DNA of 64,000 nt from Prochlorococcus sp. AG-679-M10 (GCA_003210655.1 QCUQ01000001.1:62001-126000); one strand, 5' to 3'; numbered from the stretch's first letter, positions 18,710 to 27,901 are shown. The notes: generated by a model from the letters alone, not told the origin. Program-made: numbers and translations.

Positions 18710-19191
18710 CCTAAGCCCACTCCTCTCGCCATTAAAGTTGCAAAAAGAGGAATAGTTGCAAAACCTACTAATTCAGTTGTGATAATAAGTCTAAATCTTT
18801 TTACAAGTTTTTCTGAGATCTCAGGTAATTTATTTTTACTCAATGGAATCGCCCACAAAATATAAGTTGTTGTTGGGTATAAAGACAATAATCCAACCAA
18901 AATATATAGAGATACTTTAATCCAAAAAATAGGATTCTCTGTATAAAAATCACCTCCTTGTCCAAAATATTTTACCCGTAGAATTCCAGTAACCAATATT
19001 GCAACCCCAGCCAAGCCATAAATAACATCTGCAACGACCATTGAGATAGTTTGGTTTCTATTAAGATCAACTTTTAAGGTCAACCTTTCAAATAAAAGAG
19101 ATCCAAAACACAATATTATTCCCAGGTAATGGATATAAGCAACTAATGCACTTTTAGCTATTTCGCCCGTAAATAAAGTTCCTAGTAACAT
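18706..19191 (-). CDS. DUF2214 family membrane protein
   Basis: A 161-residue protein with four predicted transmembrane helices (LVAYIHYLGIILCFGSLLFE first). The conserved histidine in helix 1 and the motif FWIKVSLYILVGLLSLYPT fit DUF2214. Its stop overlaps the DUF1643 start. Function unknown. Confidence 0.85.
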   Translation of the reverse strand: MLLGTLFTGEIAKSALVAYIHYLGIILCFGSLLFERLTLKVDLNRNQTISMVVADVIYGLAGVAILVTGILRVKYFGQGGDFYTENPIFWIKVSLYILVGLLSLYPTTTYILWAIPLSKNKLPEISEKLVKRFRLIITTELVGFATIPLFATLMARGVGLG

Positions 19192-19276
19192 TTTTAAGTC
19201 TAAATTTATACAATACTAGCTATTCAAATATATATTCGTCCAAAAATGCCTTCAGTAAAAAAATAATTTTTAGATC

Positions 19277-20047
19277 TCAGGATTTTAGGAACCTTTTTTG
19301 TCCCTCCTGAAAAGAATCTTTTTTGTTCCAGACCTCAACCACATCTGGGAAATGCTTTTCCATACAAACATCACAAACACCATGACTAAATCTAATATCA
19401 CTTATTTTCGATAGATATTTTTCTAAATGCATCCAATCACCATCATTATTTTTGACTTCTCTGCAATATGAACAGACTGATAATATACCCTCTTGTTTAT
19501 GCAAATTAGATAAAGCATCTAATAAATTGAGAGATTTTTTTCTTAACTCCAAAAAAGAAACTATTTGCTTAGATAATAATTCCATTACATTGTATTGTTT
19601 TGGAGAAAGATTACCTGGTTTCCGATCGATAACGCATAAAGTTCCAAGTTTATTACCATCTCTATTTTTAAGAGGGAACCCAGCATAAAACCTAATTTTA
19701 GGATCACCAATTACCAAGGGATTATTGATAAATCTTTCATCCTGAAAAGCATCCTGAATAATTAATGGGCTATTTTCTTGAATAGCATGGGTACAAAAAG
19801 ACCAATCCCTTTTTGTTTCATTAATTTCGAGGCCCACTTTTGACTTAAACCATTGCTTATCCTTATCAACTAAGGTCATTAAAGATATCGGAACATTACA
19901 TGTTGAAGCTGCTATTTTTGTAATATCGTCATAACAGGATTCTGGTTTAGTTCCCAATATCCTATATTCAGCTAATGCTTTTAACCTTCTTTCTTCTTCT
20001 TCCTTTTTAGGAATTAGATTTTGCATCATTCTTTTTGAGTTTTTCAA
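19277..20047 (-). CDS. GAF-domain protein with cysteine-rich C-terminus
   Basis: Residues 18-170 form a GAF domain typical of stand-alone cyanobacterial sensors (LAEYRILGTKPESCYDDITK, PISLMTLVDKDKQWFKSKVG, FYAGFPLKNRDGNKLGTLCV). The C-terminus SVCSYCREVKNNDGDWMHLE and HGVCDVCMEKHFP carries two CxxC pairs found in many kinase-linked GAF proteins and may bind a metal. There is no kinase or cyclase output domain, so the output partner is unknown. Confidence 0.87.
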   Translation of the reverse strand: MKNSKRMMQNLIPKKEEEERRLKALAEYRILGTKPESCYDDITKIAASTCNVPISLMTLVDKDKQWFKSKVGLEINETKRDWSFCTHAIQENSPLIIQDAFQDERFINNPLVIGDPKIRFYAGFPLKNRDGNKLGTLCVIDRKPGNLSPKQYNVMELLSKQIVSFLELRKKSLNLLDALSNLHKQEGILSVCSYCREVKNNDGDWMHLEKYLSKISDIRFSHGVCDVCMEKHFPDVVEVWNKKDSFQEGQKRFLKS

Positions 20048-20114
20048 CTTTAAAATTAATCTCTGTTTAAAAAACTTTTATCGATCAATACTTAATAAAA
20101 AGAAGATAAACTTA

Positions 20115-21359
20115 TTAATTTGTTACTTTGCCACATAGCTTTGAGACTGACTGTCCTGCAAGCCATCCACTCGTCCAACAATGTTGAAAATTGAACCCCC
20201 CAGTGATTCCATCAACATCTAGAACTTCACCAGAAAAAAATAAACCTGGACATATTAAACTTTCCATACTTTTAAAATTAACTTCATTGATTGAGACACC
20301 TCCAGAGGTGACAAATTCCTCACCAAAGGGGCCTTTACTAGAAATAATATATTTATCTTTCAATAGGCTATTTATCATTTTCTCTCTTTCATTTGCAAGA
20401 AGATCTGACCACTTTTTATCTTTATTAATTTCCATTTTATTTAATAAGAACACCCACAACCTCTTTGTTAACAAAGGTAGAGGTCTTAAATTAATTAAGT
20501 TTAATTTTCCATTATTAAATTTAAGGTTATCAATTTTTTCTTTTAACTCTTTATATTCTAAGTTTGACCATCTAATGATTAAATTAAATTTATACTTTTG
20601 GGCAAATAATTCTCTCGCAGCCATTGAAGAGAGCTTTAGGACAGCAGGACCGCTAAATCCCCAATGAGTTATGAGTAAATCTCCTCTATTTTTGAAAGAT
20701 TTATTATTTAGTTGAATTTCAATATCTATATTTTTAATGGAGACACCACTACACTCATTCAATTTTGTTTCTTTTGTGGAGAAAGTAAAAAGGGACGGAA
20801 CGGGTCTTATTATGCTGTGGCCAAAATTTTTAGCTAATTTATGTCCACTAGGATGGCCTCCAGTTGAGAGAATAATGTTTTTTGCAATTATCGAAATTTT
20901 TTCACTACTAAAAATAGTAAAAAGGTTATCTGAAGTTTTTAAAATTTCTTTAACAAAAAATTTGGTTGATATCTCTACCCCTTTATTTATTGCATTTTTT
21001 TTTAAGCAACTTATTACATCTAATGATGAATCAGATACTGGAAATACTCTATTATCAGCTTCGATCTTTAAATTCAATCCTCTTTTCTCAAACCAATCAA
21101 ATACATCTCCAGCGGCAAAACGATTAAATGATTCCAAAAGCTTAATCCCACCTCGAGGATAATTTTCTGCCAACTCATTCGGTATCCAGGATGCATTAGT
21201 TACATTGCATCTACCTCCTCCACTTATTCTTACTTTCTCCATAAGTTTTGAGGAACCTTCAAGAATTATTATTCTTTTAACACCATTTTCTGCGGCTGTT
21301 ACTGCCGTCATGAAACCTGCTGCCCCACCACCAACTACTACTAAATCAAAAGGGTTCAA
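20115..21359 (-). CDS. HI0933-like (BaiN-type) FAD-dependent oxidoreductase
   Basis: The 414-residue flavoprotein begins with the dinucleotide-binding motif DLVVVGGGAAGFMTAVTAAE and contains GGRCNVTNA, both hallmarks of the HI0933 family. The C-terminal GEVLDVDGITGGFNFQHCW, where flavin is held, is well conserved. Often annotated as aminoacetone oxidase family; the physiological substrate is unknown. Confidence 0.92.
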   Translation of the reverse strand: MNPFDLVVVGGGAAGFMTAVTAAENGVKRIIILEGSSKLMEKVRISGGGRCNVTNASWIPNELAENYPRGGIKLLESFNRFAAGDVFDWFEKRGLNLKIEADNRVFPVSDSSLDVISCLKKNAINKGVEISTKFFVKEILKTSDNLFTIFSSEKISIIAKNIILSTGGHPSGHKLAKNFGHSIIRPVPSLFTFSTKETKLNECSGVSIKNIDIEIQLNNKSFKNRGDLLITHWGFSGPAVLKLSSMAARELFAQKYKFNLIIRWSNLEYKELKEKIDNLKFNNGKLNLINLRPLPLLTKRLWVFLLNKMEINKDKKWSDLLANEREKMINSLLKDKYIISSKGPFGEEFVTSGGVSINEVNFKSMESLICPGLFFSGEVLDVDGITGGFNFQHCWTSGWLAGQSVSKLCGKVTN

Positions 21360-21549
21360 AAATGTAGGCTCTCAAATATTTCCTTAATCTGATAATAGCA
21401 ATTCAATTTTATAAAAAAAAACATTTTTAATAAAAAATTCAAGGCTTAGACTGAATTATCTTGAAATATGGAGAATATTAATTAAAGACATTTTAAATTT
21501 TAAGGTTTATATGAACACGCAACTATCTTTTATATATTATTTTAGTTAG

Positions 21550-21786
21550 ATGGTTAATTTATTTTCCTACGTCAAATATTCTGAAGCTAGCTTCCCAATG
21601 ACGGGCCAATATACGGCTCTTTTGTTATTAACTTCAGTTATATGGATACTTCTTTGGATCGGTTATAGACAAAATAAAATTAACGATGAAATAAAGAAAA
21701 AAGAGAAGGAAGAGAGAATTAACGCAAAAACTGAAAGGAGAAGAAAGTTAGAAAGTTTATATCCAAATAGAAAAAATAATTTTTAA
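21550..21786 (+). CDS. Small membrane-anchored coiled-coil protein, 78 aa
   Basis: One transmembrane helix (ALLLLTSVIWILLWIGY) is followed by a highly charged helical tail (KKKEKEERINAKTERRRKLE). No named family is recognised. Convergent with the 50-residue gene at 21818. Confidence 0.65.
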   Translation: MVNLFSYVKYSEASFPMTGQYTALLLLTSVIWILLWIGYRQNKINDEIKKKEKEERINAKTERRRKLESLYPNRKNNF

Positions 21787-21817
21787 AAAATTTTTTTAAT
21801 CAAGCTTTTAAATAGTA

Positions 21818-21970
21818 CTAATTAGAAATTACTTTGATTTCACTGTCGAATTCACTTCTATTCTTAATAAGCTTTGCAATTTCTAGGTTAAGTTCTTCTT
21901 CTGATTTAAAGCCTAATATGTCTAATGGCGCCAGACCAAGTGACATATCATTTCTATTAATTAATTCCAT
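21818..21970 (-). CDS. Small hypothetical protein, 50 aa
   Basis: A complete ATG-TAG frame too short for the ORF track. The peptide MELINRNDMSLGLAPLDILG is followed by an acidic helix (KSEEELNLEIAKLIKNRSEF). Its regular composition suggests a real gene. Function unknown. Confidence 0.55.
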   Translation of the reverse strand: MELINRNDMSLGLAPLDILGFKSEEELNLEIAKLIKNRSEFDSEIKVISN

Positions 21971-22218
21971 TTTATTGATAATTTATTCTCATAGTAGATA
22001 GTTATTAAATTAAAGTAATTGCTTGGTGATTGATTCAACATAATCATTACTACTTTCAAATATAAATTTTTTGATAAACTTCTTATGAATTTTCTTATTT
22101 ATAAATCACCTTATTAATTTTTAGTATTAATCCTTATGTTAATTTCTTAAATTATCTGCTTCTAATGACTGTATGGAGACTTTATATTATTTAAATACAA
22201 ATATCAAATTTAAATATC

Positions 22219-22317
22219 ATGGAAACTAACAAATTAAAGTCTTTAATACAATATCTACCGGGTTTTATTATTCTTATATACGTGTTCTTCTTAGCAATAA
22301 CACAATTTACAAAGTAA
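22219..22317 (+). CDS. Single-helix membrane peptide, 32 aa
   Basis: A short ATG-TAA frame with one hydrophobic segment (LPGFIILIYVFFLAITQF) and a polar N-terminus. It precedes the DMT permease by 22 bases on the same strand. Coding status rests only on its one-helix character. Confidence 0.45.
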   Translation: METNKLKSLIQYLPGFIILIYVFFLAITQFTK

Positions 22318-22339
22318 AAATTTTTTAAATTTATTAGTT

Positions 22340-23215
22340 TTGATTGGAATTTTTTCTGCATTTGGAGCAGCAATATCTTGGACTTATGCATGCTTTATAT
22401 GGCGTTCACAAACAGAAAAGTATAAATCCATAGACATTAATTTAGTAAAAAATATAATCGCATTTCTTATTTTTCTACCTGCATTTATCAATATCTGTAT
22501 TTTAGATGATTTAAAATCAATTTTTACCCTGTTGTTTAGTGGAATTATAGGAATAGGTTTAGGAGATACTTTTTATATAAAGTCATTGCAGCTAATTGGT
22601 ACTAGAAGAACTTTATCTATTGAAACTTTATCTCCATTATTAGCCGCATTATCTGGTGAAATTTTTATTGATGAAAACTTAGCATTTAGGTCTTATTTAG
22701 GTATTTTCATTATATCAATTTCACTCTTCATCCTTCTTAGGCAGAGAACAAATCTTGTAGTTAATAATTTGACCACCATTACTGAACGAAATAATCTAAG
22801 CATTTATATATTTCCTTTTTTATCAGTTTTATGTGCTGTGTCAGGGGGGCTTTTATCTCGAATAGTATTTTTAGAGAGCAATCTATCTCCTTTCCAAACA
22901 ACAGAGATCAGGTTACTTGGAGCAATAATATTTTTAACAATAATAAAAAAATTTAGAATTAATTTTTTCTTAAAGAAATTAGATTCTAATGATCAAAAAA
23001 GATTTTTACTCTCAATATTATTAGGAACAAATTTAGGCATATTGCTTCAACAAATTGTTTTCAAGAGCCTTCCTTTAGGTATAGGTTGGACTTTACTTAG
23101 TACCTCCCCCGTAATTTCTCTTTTTTTCGCAACTAAAGAGGAAGGACAGATAACAAAAGGTATCATATTTTTTACTACGTTATTATTTTTAGGTTTATGT
23201 TTAATAATTTTATGA
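22340..23215 (+). CDS. DMT (EamA) superfamily permease
   Basis: A 291-residue polytopic protein with about ten helices in two EamA repeats (GIFSAFGAAISWTYACFIWR; second half from FPFLSVLCAVSGGLLSRIVF). The motif GIGLGDTFYIKSLQLIGTRR is typical. The predicted start is TTG 22340, which gives the full first helix. Probably exports or imports a small metabolite; substrate unknown. Confidence 0.85.
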   Translation: MIGIFSAFGAAISWTYACFIWRSQTEKYKSIDINLVKNIIAFLIFLPAFINICILDDLKSIFTLLFSGIIGIGLGDTFYIKSLQLIGTRRTLSIETLSPLLAALSGEIFIDENLAFRSYLGIFIISISLFILLRQRTNLVVNNLTTITERNNLSIYIFPFLSVLCAVSGGLLSRIVFLESNLSPFQTTEIRLLGAIIFLTIIKKFRINFFLKKLDSNDQKRFLLSILLGTNLGILLQQIVFKSLPLGIGWTLLSTSPVISLFFATKEEGQITKGIIFFTTLLFLGLCLIIL

Positions 23216-23240
23216 AAAGACATCTATGGAATAAATACTC

Positions 23241-23408
23241 ATGTTAATAGAAAAAACAAGCAATAAAATAGTTATAGAAACGTTATTCAATATGAAAATT
23301 TTAAAGAAAAAAACACTTGGAATTTTTGAAGTATATTTTATTTTCTTATTATGCATATATGCCGGTTTTATAGGTTATAAGTCCCTATTAAATATATTAT
23401 TTACCTAA
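23241..23408 (+). CDS. Small membrane protein, 55 aa
   Basis: A complete ATG-TAA frame. A polar N-terminus is followed by KILKKKTLGIFEVYFIFLLC, a single transmembrane helix. A shorter form could start at the internal ATG 23292. It ends one base before the end of the convergent acidic-tail gene. Function unknown. Confidence 0.5.
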   Translation: MLIEKTSNKIVIETLFNMKILKKKTLGIFEVYFIFLLCIYAGFIGYKSLLNILFT

Positions 23409-23409
23409 A

Positions 23410-23544
23410 TTAATTGATTTTTTGAGTAGACTTTATTAAGTGACCGCCATCTTGATCATCATCATCACTTGAAGCGAAAAATAAACAATATATCCCAAGT
23501 GAAGCTATGGATATTGAAATAGATAAGGCAGAAAGCTCGTCCAT
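23410..23544 (-). CDS. Small one-helix protein with acidic DDDDQDGG tail
   Basis: The 44-residue peptide has one transmembrane helix (ALSISISIASLGIYCLFFA) followed by SSDDDDQDGGHLIKS. The tail motif closely resembles that of the 59-residue protein at 24687. Function unknown; the acidic cluster might bind a cation or a basic partner. Confidence 0.6.
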   Translation of the reverse strand: MDELSALSISISIASLGIYCLFFASSDDDDQDGGHLIKSTQKIN

Positions 23545-23711
23545 TAAAAGAAGTATTTCTTAGATATTAATAGAAAAATAAATAAAAACTTGTAAATTAA
23601 TTAACATTATTCAAATTCAACTTAAATTGACCATTAAATTATAATAACTTTACTACGGTATTATTTGGTGAGGATTCTTATCGAGTCGCCATGCAGCGCC
23701 AGTGTAATAAT

Positions 23712-23944
23712 TTGTATGGAATAAAGAATTGGCCTATTTGGAAGTGCGAACCAAGTATTTTTCTTTGATTTACTGGGAGAATGAAAGTTGCTTAGTAATT
23801 GAAGGTGAAGCAAAAATTAAGACTTAAACAGGAGAAAGTTACTTAATTAAATCACGTTACTTAGTTGAATTTACTGAGAGACTTTCTTGCGAACGGCAAA
23901 TAATTAAAAGTTTAAAAAACTTTAGATTAAAGGGAAAAGAATAA
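23712..23944 (+). pseudogene. Decayed cupin (cupin_3/DUF861-type) gene
   Basis: Frame 1 reads NWPIWKCEPSIFLW-like sequence up to a TGA, and the next frame continues YWENESCLVIEGEAKIKT, then after a TAA TGESYLIKSRYLVEFTERLS and ends at TAA 23944. Joined, these give the W-x-CePS-F-x-W-Y ... vieGea pattern of small cupin_3 proteins. At least one frameshift and one or two nonsense changes are needed to join them, so the gene is dead. Confidence 0.75.
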
Positions 23945-24024
23945 AAAAAGATTTTCCTATAAATTTACCAAGTTTGATATTTGAGCTAATATTATTAAAT
24001 TAATCGCTAAAACATATATTTCTT

Positions 24025-24195
24025 ATGACTTTCACTGACAATGAATATTTCGAAGTTATCAAAAAAAACGAAACTGTCAAAGAAGCCTTCGAAACGATAA
24101 AACAAACATGTATTAATTTACAAAATCAAACTAATTGCCCAGAAGAAGACATTGAGAGTTTTCTAATATTTATTTCTAAACAATGGGATCATTAA
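24025..24195 (+). CDS. Small hypothetical protein, 56 aa
   Basis: A complete ATG-TAA frame with helical, acidic composition: MTFTDNEYFEVIKKNETVKE ... CPEEDIESFLIFISKQWDH. Two cysteines flank a short loop. No family recognised. Confidence 0.6.
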   Translation: MTFTDNEYFEVIKKNETVKEAFETIKQTCINLQNQTNCPEEDIESFLIFISKQWDH

Positions 24196-24265
24196 TGATT
24201 GATAAATCTTTCTAAAAGATATTGATAATTAAAATAACATTTAATATTATTCTCAATTTTGAAAC

Positions 24266-24394
24266 TTAAATATCTTTTTTAGCACTTGTATTAATACTTG
24301 AAGTTCCTTTAGCCGCTGATACAAAGAAAACAAACCCTACTAATCCTGCAATACCAAAAATTGCAGCTAAAGGGTCAAAAGTGAAAGAGAACAT
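24266..24394 (-). CDS. Small one-helix membrane protein, 42 aa
   Basis: The peptide MFSFTFDPLAAIFGIAGLVG continues into a single transmembrane helix and a polar lysine-containing tail. The DPLAAIFGIAG pattern looks conserved rather than random. Function unknown; possibly a thylakoid or plasma-membrane microprotein. Confidence 0.6.
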   Translation of the reverse strand: MFSFTFDPLAAIFGIAGLVGFVFFVSAAKGTSSINTSAKKDI

Positions 24395-24686
24395 AAAAAA
24401 CTATAAAATCAAAATAAATAATAGTTTTTGAATCCAAATTTCACAATTATTGTTAAGTAACATTTGTCACATTGATATATCTCAAGACGTCAATGTTAAT
24501 TAATTAGTAGAAAATATTTAAGTAAAAAACTTATATTTAGAAATCAAATAAGGAGATGATTTCCTAAGGAATTATACTCTAAACCCTTTCCGCAACAAGT
24601 ATTCATTTTTTATTTCATATAATTTCATGGAGAGAAAACAGATCAAAATATCCACAATAATTTTTTTTTTTGTTTAAGGTATATTT

Positions 24687-24866
24687 ATGACAGAAATCTA
24701 TTCAGCAACTTCATCAATAAGTCCATTCTCAGCGATCTTATGGTGTTTCTATCCTATAGCTATATTAGTTTTAGTTGAGTTGTTCCTAGGCGGGGGATTT
24801 GACGATGATAATGATGATCAAGACGGTGGAATGATGATCCCTGCATATTCAGGAGCTAAGAATTAA
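24687..24866 (+). CDS. Small membrane protein with acidic DDDNDDQDGG tail, 59 aa
   Basis: An AAGG lies 9 bases before the ATG. The protein has a polar N-terminus (TEIYSATSSISPFSAILW), one helix (FYPIAILVLVELFLGGG) and the tail FDDDNDDQDGGMMIPAYSGA. I recall similar small proteins in marine picocyanobacteria, without a known function. Shares its acidic motif with the gene at 23410. Confidence 0.65.
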   Translation: MTEIYSATSSISPFSAILWCFYPIAILVLVELFLGGGFDDDNDDQDGGMMIPAYSGAKN

Positions 24867-24928
24867 TTTTAATTCTTAAAATAATAACTTTAAAATTTTG
24901 AAAATCAAGTTAATTACTGTAATTTAAA

Positions 24929-25048
24929 TTGACTCCTTCATTAATACTACTAGCCACTTTGATTCTCGTATTTCTTTACTGGTTAGTAACTAAAACACTT
25001 AAAGAAGGTAAGGAGGCTCTTAAAGAGATGGGTAAAAATACTAAATAA
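24929..25048 (+). CDS. Small one-helix membrane protein, 39 aa
   Basis: TTG start; the product TPSLILLATLILVFLYWLVT is one transmembrane helix followed by a charged tail (KTLKEGKEALKEMGKNTK). Non-ATG start lowers certainty. Confidence 0.5.
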   Translation: MTPSLILLATLILVFLYWLVTKTLKEGKEALKEMGKNTK

Positions 25049-25203
25049 ACATTTTTATTTCACTTTATTCCTCATGTAAATTTTATAAATCAGAAGAAAT
25101 AAAAGTATAATTATGTTTAAAATTTATTTTAAGTTAAATAGAAATTACTCATCAATTAAATTAATTTTTTATTTTGATAAATTTTTTCTGACGAAAACTC
25201 AAG

Positions 25204-25302
25204 ATGCATCTTAATTCTCTACTTTATATTTTTTCTATTTCTTTATTTATTTATGTCATGGCTCTATTTTGGAGAGATCTTCCAAATCAAAAAAAGAAGT
25301 AA
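25204..25302 (+). CDS. Single-helix membrane peptide, 32 aa
   Basis: ATG start, one helix (LLYIFSISLFIYVMALFW) and a basic tail RDLPNQKKK. The layout loosely recalls PsbT-like subunits (helix, aromatic, R-D-x-P, basic end), but similarity is too weak to name it. Confidence 0.5.
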   Translation: MHLNSLLYIFSISLFIYVMALFWRDLPNQKKK

Positions 25303-25321
25303 AAGATAATTATTATTAATT

Positions 25322-25549
25322 TTGTTGCCTATTCAAATAAATTTAGTTATTAATTTAATGATGTTTCTATTAATTTTATATATTATGAAAATTGAATCTT
25401 CAAATAATTCAAAAGATGATGCTTTTTCCCAGTCATTGAAAATTGAAAAAGAAAATATTATTTGTAAGGATGGCTTTTGTACATTACCAAATCAAAATCG
25501 AAATCAAAACATAATTAAAAACAACGTGAATTTGTTCGATCCTATTTAA
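25322..25549 (+). CDS. Membrane-anchored small protein with CKDGFC motif
   Basis: TTG start, 75 residues. A helix (INLVINLMMFLLILYIM) anchors a polar domain that holds ICKDGFCTLPNQ, a two-cysteine motif that could form a disulphide or bind metal. Nineteen bases after the preceding small gene. Function unknown. Confidence 0.55.
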   Translation: MLPIQINLVINLMMFLLILYIMKIESSNNSKDDAFSQSLKIEKENIICKDGFCTLPNQNRNQNIIKNNVNLFDPI

Positions 25550-25635
25550 CATAAAGGCACACATAAATTAATTCTCTTAAGCGAATACTCTTTGAATAAT
25601 AATTCTTATTTAATAAATGATTAAATTTAGAGCTT

Positions 25636-26044
25636 ATGTATAAGAATTTTTTGAATGCCTATCAAGAATTTTGGCTTAAAGCTACAAACTTTAATAGCAA
25701 AACATCAAGATCTGATTGGTGGCGAGTTCAATTAGTAAACATTATTGTATCTATTTTTTACTATTCCAATATTTATAAGAACATTTGGTTTTAATATTTA
25801 TGGATTAGTTTGCATAGTCCCTCAAATTGCTATTGATGTTAGGAGTTTAAGGGACTTTGGGAAGAACTGGGAGTGGATATTTATAAATTTAATACCAGTT
25901 TTTGGCTGGATAGTATGGTTTATATGGCTTGGTTTTGGTGAATCTGGGAATGGGAAGTCAAAATTTATTCAAATTTTAACTATCAACCTAGGGAATCTAA
26001 ATCCCTCCTGTAATGAACTAAATTTTCCTTATTGTTCAAATTAG
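25636..26044 (+). pseudogene. DUF805 membrane protein, frameshifted
   Basis: From ATG 25636 one frame encodes MYKNFLNAYQEFWLKATNFN and SRSDWWRVQLVN, the N-terminal DUF805 pattern. At a run of six Ts (about 25752-25757) the frame breaks; the other frame (ORF track 25745-26044) continues IPIFIRTFGF, VRSLRDFGKNWEWIFINLIP and WFIWLGFGESGNGKS, the rest of DUF805. Removing one T restores one continuous protein of about 135 residues. This is either a true frameshift or a homopolymer sequencing error. Confidence 0.78.
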
Positions 26045-26242
26045 TTTCTTTAAAGTATTTATTCAAATTCTTTTTAAAATTAAGAACAGTGAAGGAGCTA
26101 ATCAAGTTTTTCATAATGTCTATTAATTATTTATAACCTAATAAAAAGATGGTCTCCATTGAGCATAATTTTATTGGCTTAACCGAACAATGAAGTTCAT
26201 TAACCCGTACTAAAAATTTCAAGCGTTTAAAAAAGCGTTATT

Positions 26243-26578
26243 TTAATGTCTTATTTTTTTATTTTTTTTAAAATCTACAAAAGTTACTTTATTTCTAAAC
26301 TCTAATTGTTTTTTTAGAATTCTGAATACATGCCATTCACATTCAGTTAACTTTTGAAATTGATCAAGTGTATCTTTATCTTCTTCATCAAATTTATCAA
26401 AAATATCGGATATCCCCAGACTATTAATTGCAACAAAATTTTCTGCTACATCTTCAGGATTTTGACCTGAAGCAAAGTCTTTAAATGCCTCATGAGAATT
26501 TAGTTTTCTAGTTAACCAATTAAACCACAATTCAGATGTATTATTATTCTCTTCTTTAATGATTTTCTTCATTAACAA
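26243..26578 (-). CDS. Small acidic helical protein with ELWF motif (paralogue of 14458-14724)
   Basis: The 111-residue protein contains TSELWFNWLTRKL, PEDVAENFVAINS and LDQFQKLTECEWHVFRILKK, aligned in order with the 88-residue protein at 14458. A basic tail (FVDFKKNKKIRH) is extra. ATG 26578 or ATG 26572 could be the start. No domain name is known to me. Confidence 0.72.
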   Translation of the reverse strand: MLMKKIIKEENNNTSELWFNWLTRKLNSHEAFKDFASGQNPEDVAENFVAINSLGISDIFDKFDEEDKDTLDQFQKLTECEWHVFRILKKQLEFRNKVTFVDFKKNKKIRH

Positions 26579-26804
26579 TATATTTACTATATTAATGATT
26601 ATTGGTCATTGTCTTTTTGGCACCTGTACAATTACTCATATTTATATTTTAAGGATTAGTAAAAAGATCCTTTAAGAAATTTTATTTTACTTTAATTAGA
26701 AAAGACTTTTCTATTATTAGCAAAAACTAGACAAATAAAATATTAGGTATTTATCTTATATTATTTAAATCAAAAAAAAGCTAAGATAAAAATTTACAGA
26801 ACAA

Positions 26805-27026
26805 ATGCTTTCAGTAACATTTTACGATTTCCCATCATCCCCTTTATTAATAATTGGAGCACTAGGTATTGTAGTAGCGTTAGCAGTATTTTTTCTTGCT
26901 TATCAAAAATACTTTAATTCACCTTTTAATAAGGAACTCCAACAAAAGAAAAAATCTTTATTAAAAGAAAAGCAAGAACTAAATGAAAGATTGCAAAAAA
27001 TAGATCAAGATTTAAAAAATTTATAA
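26805..27026 (+). CDS. Membrane-anchored coiled-coil protein, 73 aa
   Basis: One helix (PLLIIGALGIVVALAVFFLAY) is followed by a lysine/glutamate/glutamine-rich coiled coil (KELQQKKKSLLKEKQELNER). No family recognised. Confidence 0.7.
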   Translation: MLSVTFYDFPSSPLLIIGALGIVVALAVFFLAYQKYFNSPFNKELQQKKKSLLKEKQELNERLQKIDQDLKNL

Positions 27027-27164
27027 AATCAAGAAAGAAATTCATCAACTTTTAGGGATAACATATACTCAAAAATAGAAAATCAGTAAAAAAAATCATA
27101 GTAATTAAGGTATGGGATTCAAGATTTTTAGTATTTAATGTAAAAATATGGATTATAAGAGGTC

Positions 27165-27320
27165 ATGGACAAACAACATCTTATAGATTTAATCTCAAAC
27201 AGTTTGATTTGCGAAAGTCAAAATCTCAAATCGAGAGAGAGTTCTAGTGAAATAATAAATTATTTAAATAAACTAAATTTAGATCAATTAAGAACAATGT
27301 CTAAAGAATTTATTCTCTAG
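27165..27320 (+). CDS. Small hypothetical protein, 51 aa
   Basis: ATG-TAG frame with helical polar composition (MDKQHLIDLISNSLICESQN ... LNLDQLRTMSKEF). No homologue is recalled. Confidence 0.5.
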   Translation: MDKQHLIDLISNSLICESQNLKSRESSSEIINYLNKLNLDQLRTMSKEFIL

Positions 27321-27474
27321 ATTTCAAGATAAATAAAAATAAGCAGTTTAATTAGAATTCAAATCTAAAATCAAATATATTTTATATACAATAATCTATA
27401 TATAAAGCCTTAAAATTTCATATTCATTTTATATGGTTGGATATCGCATCTTTTACTAAATATTTTTTTAAATT

Positions 27475-27753
27475 ATGACTATTTTTATTGGAAATTTATC
27501 CTGGGAAACTGAAGAAGAAGACCTTAAAGACCTTTTCAAGACTTATGGTGAAGTAACAAAATGTACAATCCCCTTAGAGCGTGATTCAGGAAGAAAAAGA
27601 GGTTTTGGCTTTGTTGAAATGAATAGTGAAAGCTCAGAAAAAACTGCGATTGACGATTTGCAGGATGTCGAGTGGATGGGTAGAGAAATAAGAGTTAACA
27701 AGGCGGAGCAAAAAGATCGCTCCAGAAGAAATAGTAGATATTATGGCAATTAA
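27475..27753 (+). CDS. RNA-binding protein, single RRM (Rbp type)
   Basis: The 92-residue protein is one RRM domain: RNP2 is IFIGNLSW and RNP1 is KRGFGFVEM, with the basic tail EQKDRSRRNSRYYGN. These small cyanobacterial RRM proteins are known to respond to cold and to bind RNA; some are linked to thylakoid-associated mRNA. The 150-base AT-rich 5' region could be a long regulated leader. Confidence 0.94.
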   Translation: MTIFIGNLSWETEEEDLKDLFKTYGEVTKCTIPLERDSGRKRGFGFVEMNSESSEKTAIDDLQDVEWMGREIRVNKAEQKDRSRRNSRYYGN

Positions 27754-27901
27754 AATAATATTCAAGTAACTCTTTAGTTTTTAAATTCTTAAACACTTAT
27801 GTTCAAAAATAAAGTTCTAAAAACTATATAAATAAAAATCCTTTTGTATTTTTGTGCAGACTAATAGATCATAATAAAAGTAGAAATAAAACAAAATTAT
27901 T

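Noticed and set aside
20191-21387. Plus-strand ORFs of 158, 141 and 60 residues
   Set aside because: All lie antisense to the intact HI0933-like flavoprotein gene.
22191-22391. Minus-strand 66-residue ORF
   Set aside because: Overlaps the start of the DMT permease and a plus-strand microgene; composition is random AT-rich.
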